Position numbers and translations under genes: made by a program. Shown piece by piece: positions 53,170 to 62,093 of a DNA stretch of 64,000 nucleotides (positions within the stretch are counted from its first letter, which is position 1; each line of letters opens with the position of its first letter). Source of the DNA: CAMDKS01 sp964402975 (GTDB lineage Bacteria > Bdellovibrionota_B > Oligoflexia > Oligoflexales > RGVZ01); contig CAYOEM010000011.1 in the NCBI GenBank assembly GCA_964402975.1, positions 23,896 through 87,895 on the forward strand. The letters run 5' to 3'. Below the pieces are notes generated by a model. It saw only the letters and a list, made by a program, of their open reading frames with translations. It made no database searches and was not told where the DNA came from.

Positions 53170-54123
53170 TTAGTCGCCCTGACCTTGCACATGCGCCTCC
53201 ATTAAACGAAGCCAAAACCTGGTCTCCATCTGAATGAGGGTTTTAGGATAGTCTTCACCCCTCTCCAGATCTCGCAAAATCTGTAAAAACTCCGGCTTAA
53301 AGGCATCATAGATTTTAGAGCTCATATCGATCGCAAACTTTCCTCGTCCGCGCATTTTGGCTGGAGAAAAATCAAACTCAATATCACGCATGTCTACAAT
53401 CCCCATCACGGGAAAATCCGGGATAACAAGGCTGACTCCGTCCACCGTCCTATTTAGTTCGACTAGTGAAACTCCAGTTAAGTATCGATCAACCTCGGCA
53501 AGCTGTGAGGAAAGAGAATCAACGGCCATGTCACCACTCACAGCACTTGCTGCCTTCTGCAGCTCGCCGCGGTAAGCCAAAATAGCCGATTTTGCACTAT
53601 CAATATGATCGCGTAAAATTGAAAACAGCTCATCAAATGAAGTGACGTTCGTCAAACGCGGCAAAATCTTGCAATCCTCGGCTAATGAAATCCGTAAAGC
53701 ACCCCACGCTCTAGATTTCGCCTCACAGACCCGACTTTTTTGCGCATGATGACGGATAAAGGCCAGGGTATCGGTCTGCACGTCAACCTCATAGGAAAGC
53801 TTTAGCCTGTTGGGATTGGTCTGATCGCCATAATCTAAGGTCAAACCTATGTTCGATGTAAATGTCTCGTCTGACCATGGCTCCTTGCCCACAACCTGCA
53901 TATCAACTGCGTAGCGGTCTTGATCTAGATTGGTCTGTGACTCGTCGATCAAGTATGTAAAGCGTGAAAAAATATTACTTTTTGCCACAACTGGCGTCAT
54001 TGCCTCACTGATTGCTGCATTAATACGCCCAAAATCAAATTCACTCAAGAGTTGAGGGTTCGCGTGGAGCGCTGCCGAAATGCCGGCTGCAGCGAGCGTC
54101 ATTGTTATAATTTTTGTTTTCAT
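53170..54123 (-). CDS. Hypothetical secreted protein
   Basis: 317-residue exported protein (signal peptide 1-21, ALHANP). The mature part is a mix of beta strands (about 50-150) and helices, with Cys residues in VCEAKS and DCKILP that could pair. I recognise no family. AAGGAGAAG precedes the ATG, a very strong ribosome site. It stands alone, with its 3' end facing the terminator at 53105-53142. Confidence 0.7.
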   Translation of the reverse strand: MKTKIITMTLAAAGISAALHANPQLLSEFDFGRINAAISEAMTPVVAKSNIFSRFTYLIDESQTNLDQDRYAVDMQVVGKEPWSDETFTSNIGLTLDYGDQTNPNRLKLSYEVDVQTDTLAFIRHHAQKSRVCEAKSRAWGALRISLAEDCKILPRLTNVTSFDELFSILRDHIDSAKSAILAYRGELQKAASAVSGDMAVDSLSSQLAEVDRYLTGVSLVELNRTVDGVSLVIPDFPVMGIVDMRDIEFDFSPAKMRGRGKFAIDMSSKIYDAFKPEFLQILRDLERGEDYPKTLIQMETRFWLRLMEAHVQGQGD

Positions 54124-54206
54124 ATCTTCTCCTTGGTTGATAATAAGGCTCTACTTTGAACCTGCGTGAAGTAGCGTTTGCAAAAAGCAATCCATGACAA
54201 AACAAA

Positions 54207-54233
54207 AGCCGCCTAGTCGACAGCTAGGCGGCT
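54207..54233 (-). terminator. Rho-independent terminator
   Basis: AGCCGCCTAG (54207-54216) pairs with CTAGGCGGCT (54224-54233) around a seven-base loop. On the minus strand the stem is followed by TTTGTTTTG, so it terminates the lipoprotein gene whose stop is at 54338. Confidence 0.8.
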
Positions 54234-54337
54234 CGAGGAGAATTATTTCTTTGCTGAAATACTTTGGATGATTTGTGGTAGCGCTAACTACCGCTACATG
54301 TTGTGCAATGCCGCAAGATTGGGAATGTGAATCAAGT

Positions 54338-55297
54338 TTATTCTAAATAACCCTGAAATATAAAATCACTTTTATCCTTGAATGTTGCCACCAGCTCGCC
54401 TAATGGAAAAGTTGGTGACGGTTGCCCCATGTACTCTGAAAAAGCGCCAACACAGGTCATATATCCCGTCTCCTGCGTCAGCTGAGCATCTTTATAGAGT
54501 CTAATTGCCGTAAGATCCGTGTGATTGGGATTTTGGCGATCCCAGCCACTTGCAAACAATATGGTCTTTGGCGGTAGCGGCGCATTTCCACTGTTGAATA
54601 ATTGACAAGTCGGCGTTCGACCGCCATTTTCGCCTGGAATCTCTTTGTACAAATCAACAAAGCCCTCGGCTTCACGCAAGGCTTTCCCCTCTCGAACAAT
54701 GACTGAGTTTCCATTTTTTAAACCATTCCTTATGCCAAGTTTTATGGTTCCTCTGCCGGCAAGCTCAACAATGGAGACCATAAATGGCGGCATCAACACT
54801 CTTGCGTCAGCCATCCCTAAAAAACACTGATTCATCCTGGTTGCGAATAATGTAGCTTGCTCACTGAGCTTGACTTGCTCACGAAACTCCTGCGGAACGC
54901 GCCGCTGCATGGGAAGCCAAGCAAGATTCCGTCGCTCTTGCAGGGCTTTTAGAAGTTCATCCACGGCCGCCTGACGTTGTTCAGGCGACGTGAAGAATCC
55001 CAAGCCGTCATAACCATCTCTCATTACGTCTAACTTTTGAAAGTAATCCATAAATTGTCTGATCGATATTTTGACGGTGTTCTGAGAGCAGCTTGTTCTG
55101 TCATACGGCGCACTGGTCCAAGAGCAGTAGCCTCGGTAGACAAAATCCTGATCAGCCCAGAATGCAAATTTGATGGGAGGAAGATTCTCCTTATCGATGA
55201 GCGTCGCGTCATTCAATGACGAGCCACTTTTTACCGGGGTCTTACATGCCGACATATAAAAGGACGCGGCAATGACCAAAGTCAAAATAAAATTCAT
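54338..55297 (-). CDS. Hypothetical lipoprotein
   Basis: 319-residue predicted lipoprotein (signal ends MSACKT, Cys about 18, Lys at +2). The mature region has five or six Cys residues, including GYCSWTS, TSCSQ, NQCFLG and TCQLFN. Its C-terminal half is beta-rich. No family recognised. It is one of several Cys-Lys lipoproteins in the 54-63 kb stretch and ends at a strong terminator. Confidence 0.7.
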   Translation of the reverse strand: MNFILTLVIAASFYMSACKTPVKSGSSLNDATLIDKENLPPIKFAFWADQDFVYRGYCSWTSAPYDRTSCSQNTVKISIRQFMDYFQKLDVMRDGYDGLGFFTSPEQRQAAVDELLKALQERRNLAWLPMQRRVPQEFREQVKLSEQATLFATRMNQCFLGMADARVLMPPFMVSIVELAGRGTIKLGIRNGLKNGNSVIVREGKALREAEGFVDLYKEIPGENGGRTPTCQLFNSGNAPLPPKTILFASGWDRQNPNHTDLTAIRLYKDAQLTQETGYMTCVGAFSEYMGQPSPTFPLGELVATFKDKSDFIFQGYLE

Positions 55298-55432
55298 GTA
55301 TCCCCCAAAAAATGTTGCCCTTTTAGTCTAGTGCTTTCAAACCTGGATGTCAGTAGTCTCAGTAATGGCTTTGACTTCAAAAATCTTGTAAAACACATCA
55401 TAACACAGAGCCTCTTCAGGAAAGAAAATCCC

Positions 55433-56281
55433 ATGAAATCTCGAATATTGCTCGTGATTTTTTCCTCCCTTGCTTTTTTTGCATCATGCAAAACGGTGGA
55501 TAAGGCAAAATTAAATTCGACTCCAGTCTCAGCCTTGGATACTGACAAAGATAATACGGCCGTCGTTTTAGTACATGGATGGGGCAATACACCGCGCAGG
55601 CCGCGCTTCATTTGGCGACTCAAGATAAAACCCTACATAGACCTGACGCGGCTTGGCGAGAGCTTTAAATCTGCCGGTTATAGCAGTGTTCACATCCTAA
55701 ACTATGATGACGAAATGAGTACAAATCACATGTCCAAGTCAGTTGCTGGACAGATTCAATCGATTATTGCCAAGGCTAATAACCCACAGTTAAAAATTGA
55801 CGTGATCGCACACTCGCTCGGACAGTTTGTTTCACTAAAAGCTATCCTTGAAAATCCATCGTCTCCAGGATCTTCTGAACCGATATCCAGTCGAGTCCGA
55901 ATGTTTGTAGGACTAGCGGGTGCCGCCAGGGGGCAAGACGTGATACGTCCCTGCCGAATTTTCCCGAATCAATGCGGGGGAGCCGAAATGCTGTCGCCCT
56001 TTTACCGAACATCCGATAACGGCGCACAGGAGATAAAAAAACTGTTCACAGAGCATTTTAATGCGATCGATGCACTGAAGAAATGCTCCCTCTTTGCTCG
56101 CGGCGACGAGATCGTCGACTCTCCTTATAACTCTGGCAGTTTCTCGGGACTTGGCTTCAAGGCTGAAAACATTAAGGATATCGAGATCCCGTACGATGGG
56201 GGAAAATTCCACAAAGAGGTTAAGGATAACCCCTCAATAATCGGTCGAATATTTTCCGACTGCTATGAGTTAGCGCGGTGA
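55433..56281 (+). CDS. Lipase/esterase-like alpha/beta-hydrolase lipoprotein
   Basis: 282-residue predicted lipoprotein (signal ends FFASCKT, Cys about 19). The hydrolase fold is shown by an oxyanion strand VVLVHGWGN, a nucleophile elbow AHSLGQ (Ser flanked by the expected pattern) and downstream Asp/His candidates. It resembles secreted lipases of the triacylglycerol type. The start at 55433 has AGGAAAG upstream and fits the lipoprotein signal; the frame continues 34 codons further upstream. Activity and substrate unproven. Confidence 0.78.
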   Translation: MKSRILLVIFSSLAFFASCKTVDKAKLNSTPVSALDTDKDNTAVVLVHGWGNTPRRPRFIWRLKIKPYIDLTRLGESFKSAGYSSVHILNYDDEMSTNHMSKSVAGQIQSIIAKANNPQLKIDVIAHSLGQFVSLKAILENPSSPGSSEPISSRVRMFVGLAGAARGQDVIRPCRIFPNQCGGAEMLSPFYRTSDNGAQEIKKLFTEHFNAIDALKKCSLFARGDEIVDSPYNSGSFSGLGFKAENIKDIEIPYDGGKFHKEVKDNPSIIGRIFSDCYELAR

Positions 56282-56426
56282 GGCTGCTGATTTTTATTTA
56301 TTTCCCAATAATTTCATATATTTAATTCATAAGTAACCACGATGGTTAAAATGTCTTAAAATTTCTTTAAAATATTAATAAATCTTAGTTGATTTTAAGA
56401 CCTAAGGTGTCTTAAGGTACCTTTCA

Positions 56427-56441
56427 GACAGCACTGCTGTC
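56427..56441. repeat. Palindrome upstream of the first mono-heme lipoprotein
   Basis: GACAGCACTGCTGTC has perfect seven-base arms around one central base, 53 bases upstream of the gene start. The size and position suit a dimeric repressor. The flanking leader also repeats GTCTTAA and TTAAGAC. Confidence 0.4.
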
Positions 56442-56493
56442 CGTTGGTTCACCATCTCCCCGTTGAAGCTGAAGACATTGCGAGGACGTTGCT

Positions 56494-58197
56494 ATGCGGC
56501 ATGAAATTTTCACCAAATTTAAAAAGCCCCTTCTATTCCTAGCCTTTTCGGCGGCGGCGATGGCTGCAGTCAATTGCAGTTCTCCTGAGAATGTGCCCAT
56601 ACTCGGACAACCGGATAAATCAAATCCACAGCGATCAGATTCCAATGACCCACAAAGAAATGGCTCACTGGAAATTGAAGACTATGTGGTCGATGATAGC
56701 CCACTCAATACCAGCGCCATGCTCATGACAGATCCCACGCCGCAGCAGCTCGTATGTCGACGTATGCCTGGCTCAAATCTTGTTGGAGAGCTTAGCTATC
56801 TGTCGCAAGGCAAATCTGTAAAAATTGGAACGTTTACTCAAAACGGTAATATTGGCGCGTGCGAGATGGCGCGCCGGGCTGCACGAAAAGGCGTGACCTG
56901 CGTTGAGGGTAGCGGTGGTTACAATGCGATCAAATTATCTGACAAATCGACTGTAAAGACTTTTTCCAGCAAATTTTCGGAATGTCTAGCCTTCACGCAA
57001 AGCCAGGATCCTCGATTAAGTAGCCCGTCTCGCGTGCAGTTTATTGACACTCGCGAACTGAATGCATACTTGAAACACTTGCCTAATGTGAGTGATAAGC
57101 AAATCAACCAGGTTTTACACTCAAAAGAAACCATTTGGTACGATGAAGATTCAATGATTTTCGTTTACCAAGACTCGTTCGGAAATCCCACAGGCCCTGA
57201 GGGACTCCGTGCAAACCGTGTTGCTTATGACGTGGGATCTACTGCATCTGAACCAGATATCAAAGCGTTGACTGAATATTTTGAACTTCAGACCTTCAAA
57301 TTTCCATTCTCAATTACAGCTGGTCGAACAGACCGGGGCAATGCGGAAGCCATATACTTCTGGCAACCGCCGCGTGACGCATCCGGCAACTACGTGCCTG
57401 TTGCTTGGTGGAAAAACGGGTCTCACTGGCACTGGGTGTTCCCCGCCGGTACGGTATTCGGGGAGCTTTTACTTGTTCGTGACGACGCGGCCGACTCAGA
57501 GTGGTACGTCCACGAAGTTAGGACAAGGGTTCGTGAGATCGATCATTGGCGAACCGATATATTCCGACCATTCCCTCGTGCTACCGATTTTTCTGAAGCT
57601 ATTAAAAAGTATCGTACAAACTGGGAGAGTACAGACCTAAAGCAGCTCGTCACGCATCTTGAGGACAACTCAAATCTAGTTGCCGGACGTCTCGATAGTA
57701 AATCATATGAAAAGGCCATCCCAAGTTTCAATGGCTACTACGATAAGCTCCCAGCTACGAAGGATCACGCTCTTATTAGAACCTTACTGAAGAAGACGAC
57801 ATTTAAGTCCGCGATGAATGCGGAATGGAAACGCTCTGGTGATAAAGTGAGTTTTGCTCCAAGTACAGAAGCAAGCTTTCACATAGTACCTAAAAAGTAC
57901 ATTGCTGGACTTTTAGAAAATACGGAGAAATCTTGCGCTAGATGTCATAACCATACCGGTCAGCCGCTAGGACAGCTTGATAGACGCGCCGTTCTTTACG
58001 GCGAAATTTGGGGCGAGGATCAAATCTTTACCTGGCATCCATTTAAGCCAGTGTCCGAAATGTATACTGTCTCTGATGGAAGCCGCATAGCCAACCCGAA
58101 GCTGGTTGAGGCTGGACTTTTACTTCAGAAGAAACCGGCAGCAAACGACCCAGTTTACCGGGAACTACCGCGCGCTTATCAGCCAATCTACAAGTAA
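56494..58197 (+). CDS. Mono-heme lipoprotein, tandem copy 1
   Basis: 567-residue predicted lipoprotein (signal ends AAVNC, Cys about 28). The large central part (about 75-430) is unrecognised, with conserved phrases such as YQDSFGNPTGPEGLRANRV and WWKNGSHWHWVFPAGTVFGE, the latter very Trp/His-rich. Near the C terminus is a single heme-c site, CARCH at 481-485, followed by GQLDRR and GEIWGEDQIFTWHPF. It is a close paralogue of the next gene. A candidate operator lies upstream and a strong terminator follows, so it is its own unit. Confidence 0.8.
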   Translation: MRHEIFTKFKKPLLFLAFSAAAMAAVNCSSPENVPILGQPDKSNPQRSDSNDPQRNGSLEIEDYVVDDSPLNTSAMLMTDPTPQQLVCRRMPGSNLVGELSYLSQGKSVKIGTFTQNGNIGACEMARRAARKGVTCVEGSGGYNAIKLSDKSTVKTFSSKFSECLAFTQSQDPRLSSPSRVQFIDTRELNAYLKHLPNVSDKQINQVLHSKETIWYDEDSMIFVYQDSFGNPTGPEGLRANRVAYDVGSTASEPDIKALTEYFELQTFKFPFSITAGRTDRGNAEAIYFWQPPRDASGNYVPVAWWKNGSHWHWVFPAGTVFGELLLVRDDAADSEWYVHEVRTRVREIDHWRTDIFRPFPRATDFSEAIKKYRTNWESTDLKQLVTHLEDNSNLVAGRLDSKSYEKAIPSFNGYYDKLPATKDHALIRTLLKKTTFKSAMNAEWKRSGDKVSFAPSTEASFHIVPKKYIAGLLENTEKSCARCHNHTGQPLGQLDRRAVLYGEIWGEDQIFTWHPFKPVSEMYTVSDGSRIANPKLVEAGLLLQKKPAANDPVYRELPRAYQPIYK

Positions 58198-58200
58198 CCA

Positions 58201-58229
58201 AAGAGCCCCGAACCGGGGCTCTTTTTTTT
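58201..58229 (+). terminator. Rho-independent terminator after tandem copy 1
   Basis: Perfect nine-base stem AAGAGCCCC / GGGGCTCTT, five-base loop and a run of eight T (58222-58229), three bases beyond the stop codon. Confidence 0.92.
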
Positions 58230-58302
58230 GAGATCTGTCAAAACATCATCCAATGTCTAATAGTTAGCCGCTCAGAACCCAGTAAAATCGGGATTTTAGC
58301 CC

Positions 58303-58311
58303 TGGTATAAC
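58303..58311 (+). promoter_or_regulatory. Extended -10 promoter of tandem copy 2
   Basis: TGGTATAAC has the TGnTATAAT form and lies about 60 bases before the copy 2 start, downstream of the copy 1 terminator. Confidence 0.5.
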
Positions 58312-58372
58312 CCTTGCTCTCTAAGCTCAGTTAGTCAGAAAACACGACGACCTTACTCAGCTGGAGCTCGCT

Positions 58373-59992
58373 TTGGTGAAACCACGCAAACTTCTAATCG
58401 CAATGGTTCTGCTAAGTTTTGTCGGATGCAAAACCTCGACGATTAACAAAAGCTCAGGCAAGGAATTCGGCGAACTCAGCTCGGAGATGATCGACGACTC
58501 TCCTATCAATCCCGAGTATCTACTGGTACCTGACCTAACTCCCGACAAACTCATATGTCGTCGACCTAACTCTTCCCGACTCACCGGCGATATGACGTAT
58601 CGGTCGGCGAAGGGTGATGTGCCCATCGCATCGTTCACCCAAGGGCAGGTGGGTTCTTGTGAGATGGCTCGCCGTGCAGCTCGCAAGGGAATTGTCTGTG
58701 TCGAGACGTCAGGTGGCTACAAGGCTATCAATCTAGATACCCGGGCGACGGTTAAATCATTTAGCGGAGCGATCGGTAACTGTTTGACATATACGTATAA
58801 TCAGGGGACCGAGGTGGGTGAAAATGATTTACAACTCATCGATCCAAGTCATCTGGGCGCCTACCTGAAAAACATTCCAAAGGTTTCTGACTCCCAAATT
58901 AACGATGTTTTAGAAGGCTCGGACACGATTTGGTATGACGAAAATTCCATGGTCTTCACATACCAAGATTCGTTTGGCAACCCAACTGGCCCCGAAGGAC
59001 TTAGAGCCAACCGGGTCGGCTACGATGTCGGATCGACTACAGATATTCCTGATATCAGAGCACTGACTCAGTTCTTTGAACTACAGTCATTCAAGTATCC
59101 TTTCTCGATTACAGCCGGTCGTCTTGAGCGAGGGAATTCCCAAGCAATATACTTCTGGCGCCCACCGCGTGATGCTCAGGGCAACCGGATACCAGTGGCT
59201 TGGTGGAAAAATGGTTCTCACTGGCATTGGGTGTTCCCCGTGGGCACTGTTTTCGGAGAGTTACTTCTGGTTCGCGATGGTAGTACTAACTCAGAGTGGT
59301 ATACGCACGAAATTAGAACCCGAGTCCGTGAGCTTAGTCGATGGCGAACCGATATTTTCAGACCCTTCACAAGCGCTACTGAGTTTGCATCAACTATCAA
59401 GAGACTACGCAGCAATTGGGCACAAACAGATCTTGCGCAACTTGTTGCACACCTTGAAAACCCAGAAACCTTGACCCCTGGCCGCCTTGATAGCAAATCC
59501 TATGAAAAAGCGGTGGCTAGTATTGATGGCTACTACGATGTTCTACCCGAAACTAAGGACTATGCTTTGATTAGAACGATTCTTTCAAAGACTCGGTTCA
59601 AGTCAGCTATGAACACTGAGTGGAAACGCAGCGGCGACAAAGTAAGTTTTGCTCCAGCGACACACGCTAACTTCCAAATTGTTCCAAAGGACTTCATCGC
59701 AGGTCTTCTGCAAAACGACGAGAAATCCTGTATCCGATGCCACGACCAGACTGGTCGCCCCATTGGCCAACTTGATCGAAGAGCCACCTTGTATGGCGAA
59801 ATCTGGGGAGAAGACGAGATCTTTACATGGCATCCATTTAAGGCTTATGAGGAGATCTATACCGTATCGGATGGCAGTCGAATTGCCAACCCGCGTTTAG
59901 TCAAAGCCGGGCTACTCATTCAGAAAAAACCCTCGAACCAAGATCCAGTTTACCGAGAGCTCCCAAGGCCTTACACGCCGTACTACAAGTAG
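58373..59992 (+). CDS. Mono-heme lipoprotein, tandem copy 2
   Basis: 539-residue paralogue of copy 1, nearly collinear from about residue 45 and very similar by eye in the central and C-terminal parts. Signal ends VGCKT (Lys at +2). One heme-c site CIRCH at 453-457, again 87 residues from the end, then GQLDRR and GEIWGEDEIFTWHPF. The Trp/His-rich WWKNGSHWHWVFP block is also conserved. TTG at 58373 or GTG at 58376 can serve as start (GGAG six or nine bases upstream). It has its own promoter. A small His-rich lipoprotein gene follows after 69 bases. Confidence 0.8.
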   Translation: MVKPRKLLIAMVLLSFVGCKTSTINKSSGKEFGELSSEMIDDSPINPEYLLVPDLTPDKLICRRPNSSRLTGDMTYRSAKGDVPIASFTQGQVGSCEMARRAARKGIVCVETSGGYKAINLDTRATVKSFSGAIGNCLTYTYNQGTEVGENDLQLIDPSHLGAYLKNIPKVSDSQINDVLEGSDTIWYDENSMVFTYQDSFGNPTGPEGLRANRVGYDVGSTTDIPDIRALTQFFELQSFKYPFSITAGRLERGNSQAIYFWRPPRDAQGNRIPVAWWKNGSHWHWVFPVGTVFGELLLVRDGSTNSEWYTHEIRTRVRELSRWRTDIFRPFTSATEFASTIKRLRSNWAQTDLAQLVAHLENPETLTPGRLDSKSYEKAVASIDGYYDVLPETKDYALIRTILSKTRFKSAMNTEWKRSGDKVSFAPATHANFQIVPKDFIAGLLQNDEKSCIRCHDQTGRPIGQLDRRATLYGEIWGEDEIFTWHPFKAYEEIYTVSDGSRIANPRLVKAGLLIQKKPSNQDPVYRELPRPYTPYYK

Positions 59993-60061
59993 TGTGAGTT
60001 TGTATTCGTTCAATAGTTGTTCAAGTTTTAGATCACTTTAACCATATGAGGAGACCCGCCC

Positions 60062-60517
60062 ATGAAAAGATCCATCCAAGTCGCAGTCCTAGCATCCGTT
60101 ACGTTCTTTGCCTCCTGCGTCAAGCCGTTCAGCGGCGGAAACTCCTCAAGTATGGTAAAAGAAGATCAACAAGCGGCAGCAGCGAACTCCGATCAGGCCG
60201 TAGCGGCAGAAAAAGATGGCTATTCAACGTTTGCATACTATGAGGGAATTCGAGCTGACGGCAAACGTAGTGCGTCTCGAAACGATGGCACAGCGCTTAA
60301 AATGCCATGTATCACTAAAGAGGTTATTGCAGCAGGTCAGGAGGTCTCATACGACTTCTGGCATGGTCACAGCGGAGAACTACACCGCTTTACTCTGACC
60401 GTGGAAGATCTGCAGGCACTGAAAGAAGAAAAATCGATTGAAGTATTCACGGCCATCGTTGACGGCCACAAACATGCAGTGAAGGTTGATGCAAAAAAAC
60501 CATGTAAATCCAGATAG
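60062..60517 (+). CDS. Small His-rich lipoprotein
   Basis: 151-residue predicted lipoprotein (signal ends FFASC, Cys about 19). A Ser/Ala/Gln-rich spacer follows, then a compact domain with clustered His: WHGHSGELHRF and VDGHKHAVKVD, plus a Cys near each end. The pattern resembles small secreted metal-binding (copper-type) domains. GAGGAG precedes the ATG by eight or nine bases. It follows tandem copy 2 on the same strand and could handle metal or heme for it, which is an inference from position. Confidence 0.7.
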   Translation: MKRSIQVAVLASVTFFASCVKPFSGGNSSSMVKEDQQAAAANSDQAVAAEKDGYSTFAYYEGIRADGKRSASRNDGTALKMPCITKEVIAAGQEVSYDFWHGHSGELHRFTLTVEDLQALKEEKSIEVFTAIVDGHKHAVKVDAKKPCKSR

Positions 60518-60572
60518 ATAAAGCTAGGTTTCAGAACGGATCGTTTTCAAATTCATAAAAAAGATCTATGAT

Positions 60573-60605
60573 GCCCTCTAATCAAATAGCAAACGATTAG
60601 AGGGC
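60573..60605 (+). promoter_or_regulatory. Hairpin masking the ribosome site of the FemAB-like gene
   Basis: GCCCTCTAATC (60573-60583) pairs perfectly with GATTAGAGGGC (60595-60605) across an 11-base loop. The right arm contains GAGGG, the ribosome binding site of the gene starting at 60613. Only three T follow, so it fits translational control better than termination. Confidence 0.5.
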
Positions 60606-60612
60606 TTTCATC

Positions 60613-61551
60613 ATGATGACAATTGACTGGTCTCCGCGGTCAATTCCCGAATGGCGACACATGCTTCGCGCAGCACCCAGAAGCAATTGGATGCAGTCAT
60701 TAACCCTTGCCAAAGCACTCAAAGATATTTTCAAGAAACATACGCGTATGGGCGCAATTCGCTTTGACGGCAAAATCATCGGAATGCTTAGCATCCAAGA
60801 AGTTAAAATTGGTCCATTCAAAATGATTGAGCTTTATCGTGGCCCGATATGGTTTTACGAGACGCCTCAGGATTCATGGCTTGACGAGTTTGCGAAGCTT
60901 TTTGCTGAAGAATACCCGCGAGGTCTACTTCAAAGACGACGCTGGCTTCCAGAGTGGCCAGCTTCAGATACAGCAAGCGCAACACTGAAACGCCACGGTT
61001 TCAAGGCGAGCAAGAATTCTTATGAAACGATTTGGCTGGATTTGACACGTTCTGAAGATGACTTAAAAGCTTCACTTAAAAGCAACTGGCGAGGGCACTT
61101 GAAACAGGGCACGAACGCTCAACTGGACGTCCGAGTCGATCGAGACGGCTCGTCTGTCGAGATGTTTATCGAGTATCACGAACAAGAACGTACACGAAAA
61201 AAATACCTCACCCGCGGAAAAAATCTGCTGGCGATGGAACTTAAAAATGCTGCAATTCTAAAAGAGCTCATGATCCTTTGGGCCGTCGACGGTCGAGAGC
61301 CGGTGGCCGCCATTGCAATTGTCATGCATGGAAATAGTGCCACTTACCGTGCCGGATGGTCACTAGACAAAGGCAGAGAACTTCATGGCCACAACGTACT
61401 GCTTTGGGACGCCGTGACCCTGCTTAAAGCCGCTAATTACCGCGCACTTGATCTTGGCGGAACTACTCCCACGTCTGGGTCAGCCGGCTATATCAAGTTC
61501 AAGCAAGGTATGGGCGGCGAGTCATTTCGAACCGTGGGAGTATCTGGTTGA
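60613..61551 (+). CDS. FemAB/GNAT-like acyltransferase
   Basis: 312-residue cytoplasmic protein with the double-GNAT pattern of FemAB and related peptidoglycan or lipid aminoacyl/acyl transferases. The final 100 residues hold the recognisable part: EPVAAIAIVMHGNSATYRAGWS, given here by its ends EPVAA and YRAGWS, then LLWDAVTLLKAANYRALDLGG and KFKQGMGG. Such enzymes move an acyl or aminoacyl group to a cell-surface precursor; the acceptor here is unknown. ATG at 60613 or 60616. A lipoprotein gene overlaps its stop as TTGA. Confidence 0.8.
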   Translation: MMTIDWSPRSIPEWRHMLRAAPRSNWMQSLTLAKALKDIFKKHTRMGAIRFDGKIIGMLSIQEVKIGPFKMIELYRGPIWFYETPQDSWLDEFAKLFAEEYPRGLLQRRRWLPEWPASDTASATLKRHGFKASKNSYETIWLDLTRSEDDLKASLKSNWRGHLKQGTNAQLDVRVDRDGSSVEMFIEYHEQERTRKKYLTRGKNLLAMELKNAAILKELMILWAVDGREPVAAIAIVMHGNSATYRAGWSLDKGRELHGHNVLLWDAVTLLKAANYRALDLGGTTPTSGSAGYIKFKQGMGGESFRTVGVSG

Positions 61552-61904
61552 TTCATCCATTAAGACACAGCCCGATAACAATTATTTTTGGTCTAGCAAT
61601 CGCTTCATGCACGAGCATCAGCCTTAAGCCAAGCCAACCGCGAGCTGCAAAGCTTAATGAGTCTTATCATGAACGACTTGAAATCATCGGCGCCAATACT
61701 CCCATCTGTAACGTCACGGTCATCGCGGGCACTCCACCGCCAGGTGTCAGCGTTTCACACAAAAACCTAGAACGAACGATAGAACTCTTCGGCAAGCCCA
61801 CACAAGCCGGAGAGTATACTTTCAAGCTTGATGTGTCCGCATGTGGTACAAATTTTCCTGGCGCAAGTGGCACTTTCACTCAACAACTAAAAGTCAGCAA
61901 TTAG
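61548..61904 (+). CDS. Small lipoprotein with putative-Ig (He_PIG-like) domain
   Basis: 118-residue predicted lipoprotein (signal ends AIASC, Cys about 21). The mature part is one Ig-like beta domain with the He_PIG pattern: GTPPPGVSVS, IELFGKPTQAGEYTFKLDVS and a final strand. Two Cys (PICNV, SACGT) may pair. The TTG start overlaps the FemAB-like stop by four bases, so the two proteins are probably co-expressed. Such domains usually bind other surface components. Confidence 0.72.
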   Translation: MIHPLRHSPITIIFGLAIASCTSISLKPSQPRAAKLNESYHERLEIIGANTPICNVTVIAGTPPPGVSVSHKNLERTIELFGKPTQAGEYTFKLDVSACGTNFPGASGTFTQQLKVSN

Positions 61905-62093
61905 CTCTAAGCACCGCCTAGCTATAAATTGCGTAATCACTAACGTTTTAGGCGTTTTTCGCATATTTAAACGGACGAATCCGGGACTTGTTGTATTGCC
62001 CGCGAGCTTATATCATATTGATGTTTCTCAGTATTTATATTCAAAGAGCCCTTTGTCTGCCCCGCTGCAGCTAAACCTGAAAGGAATCGCATC

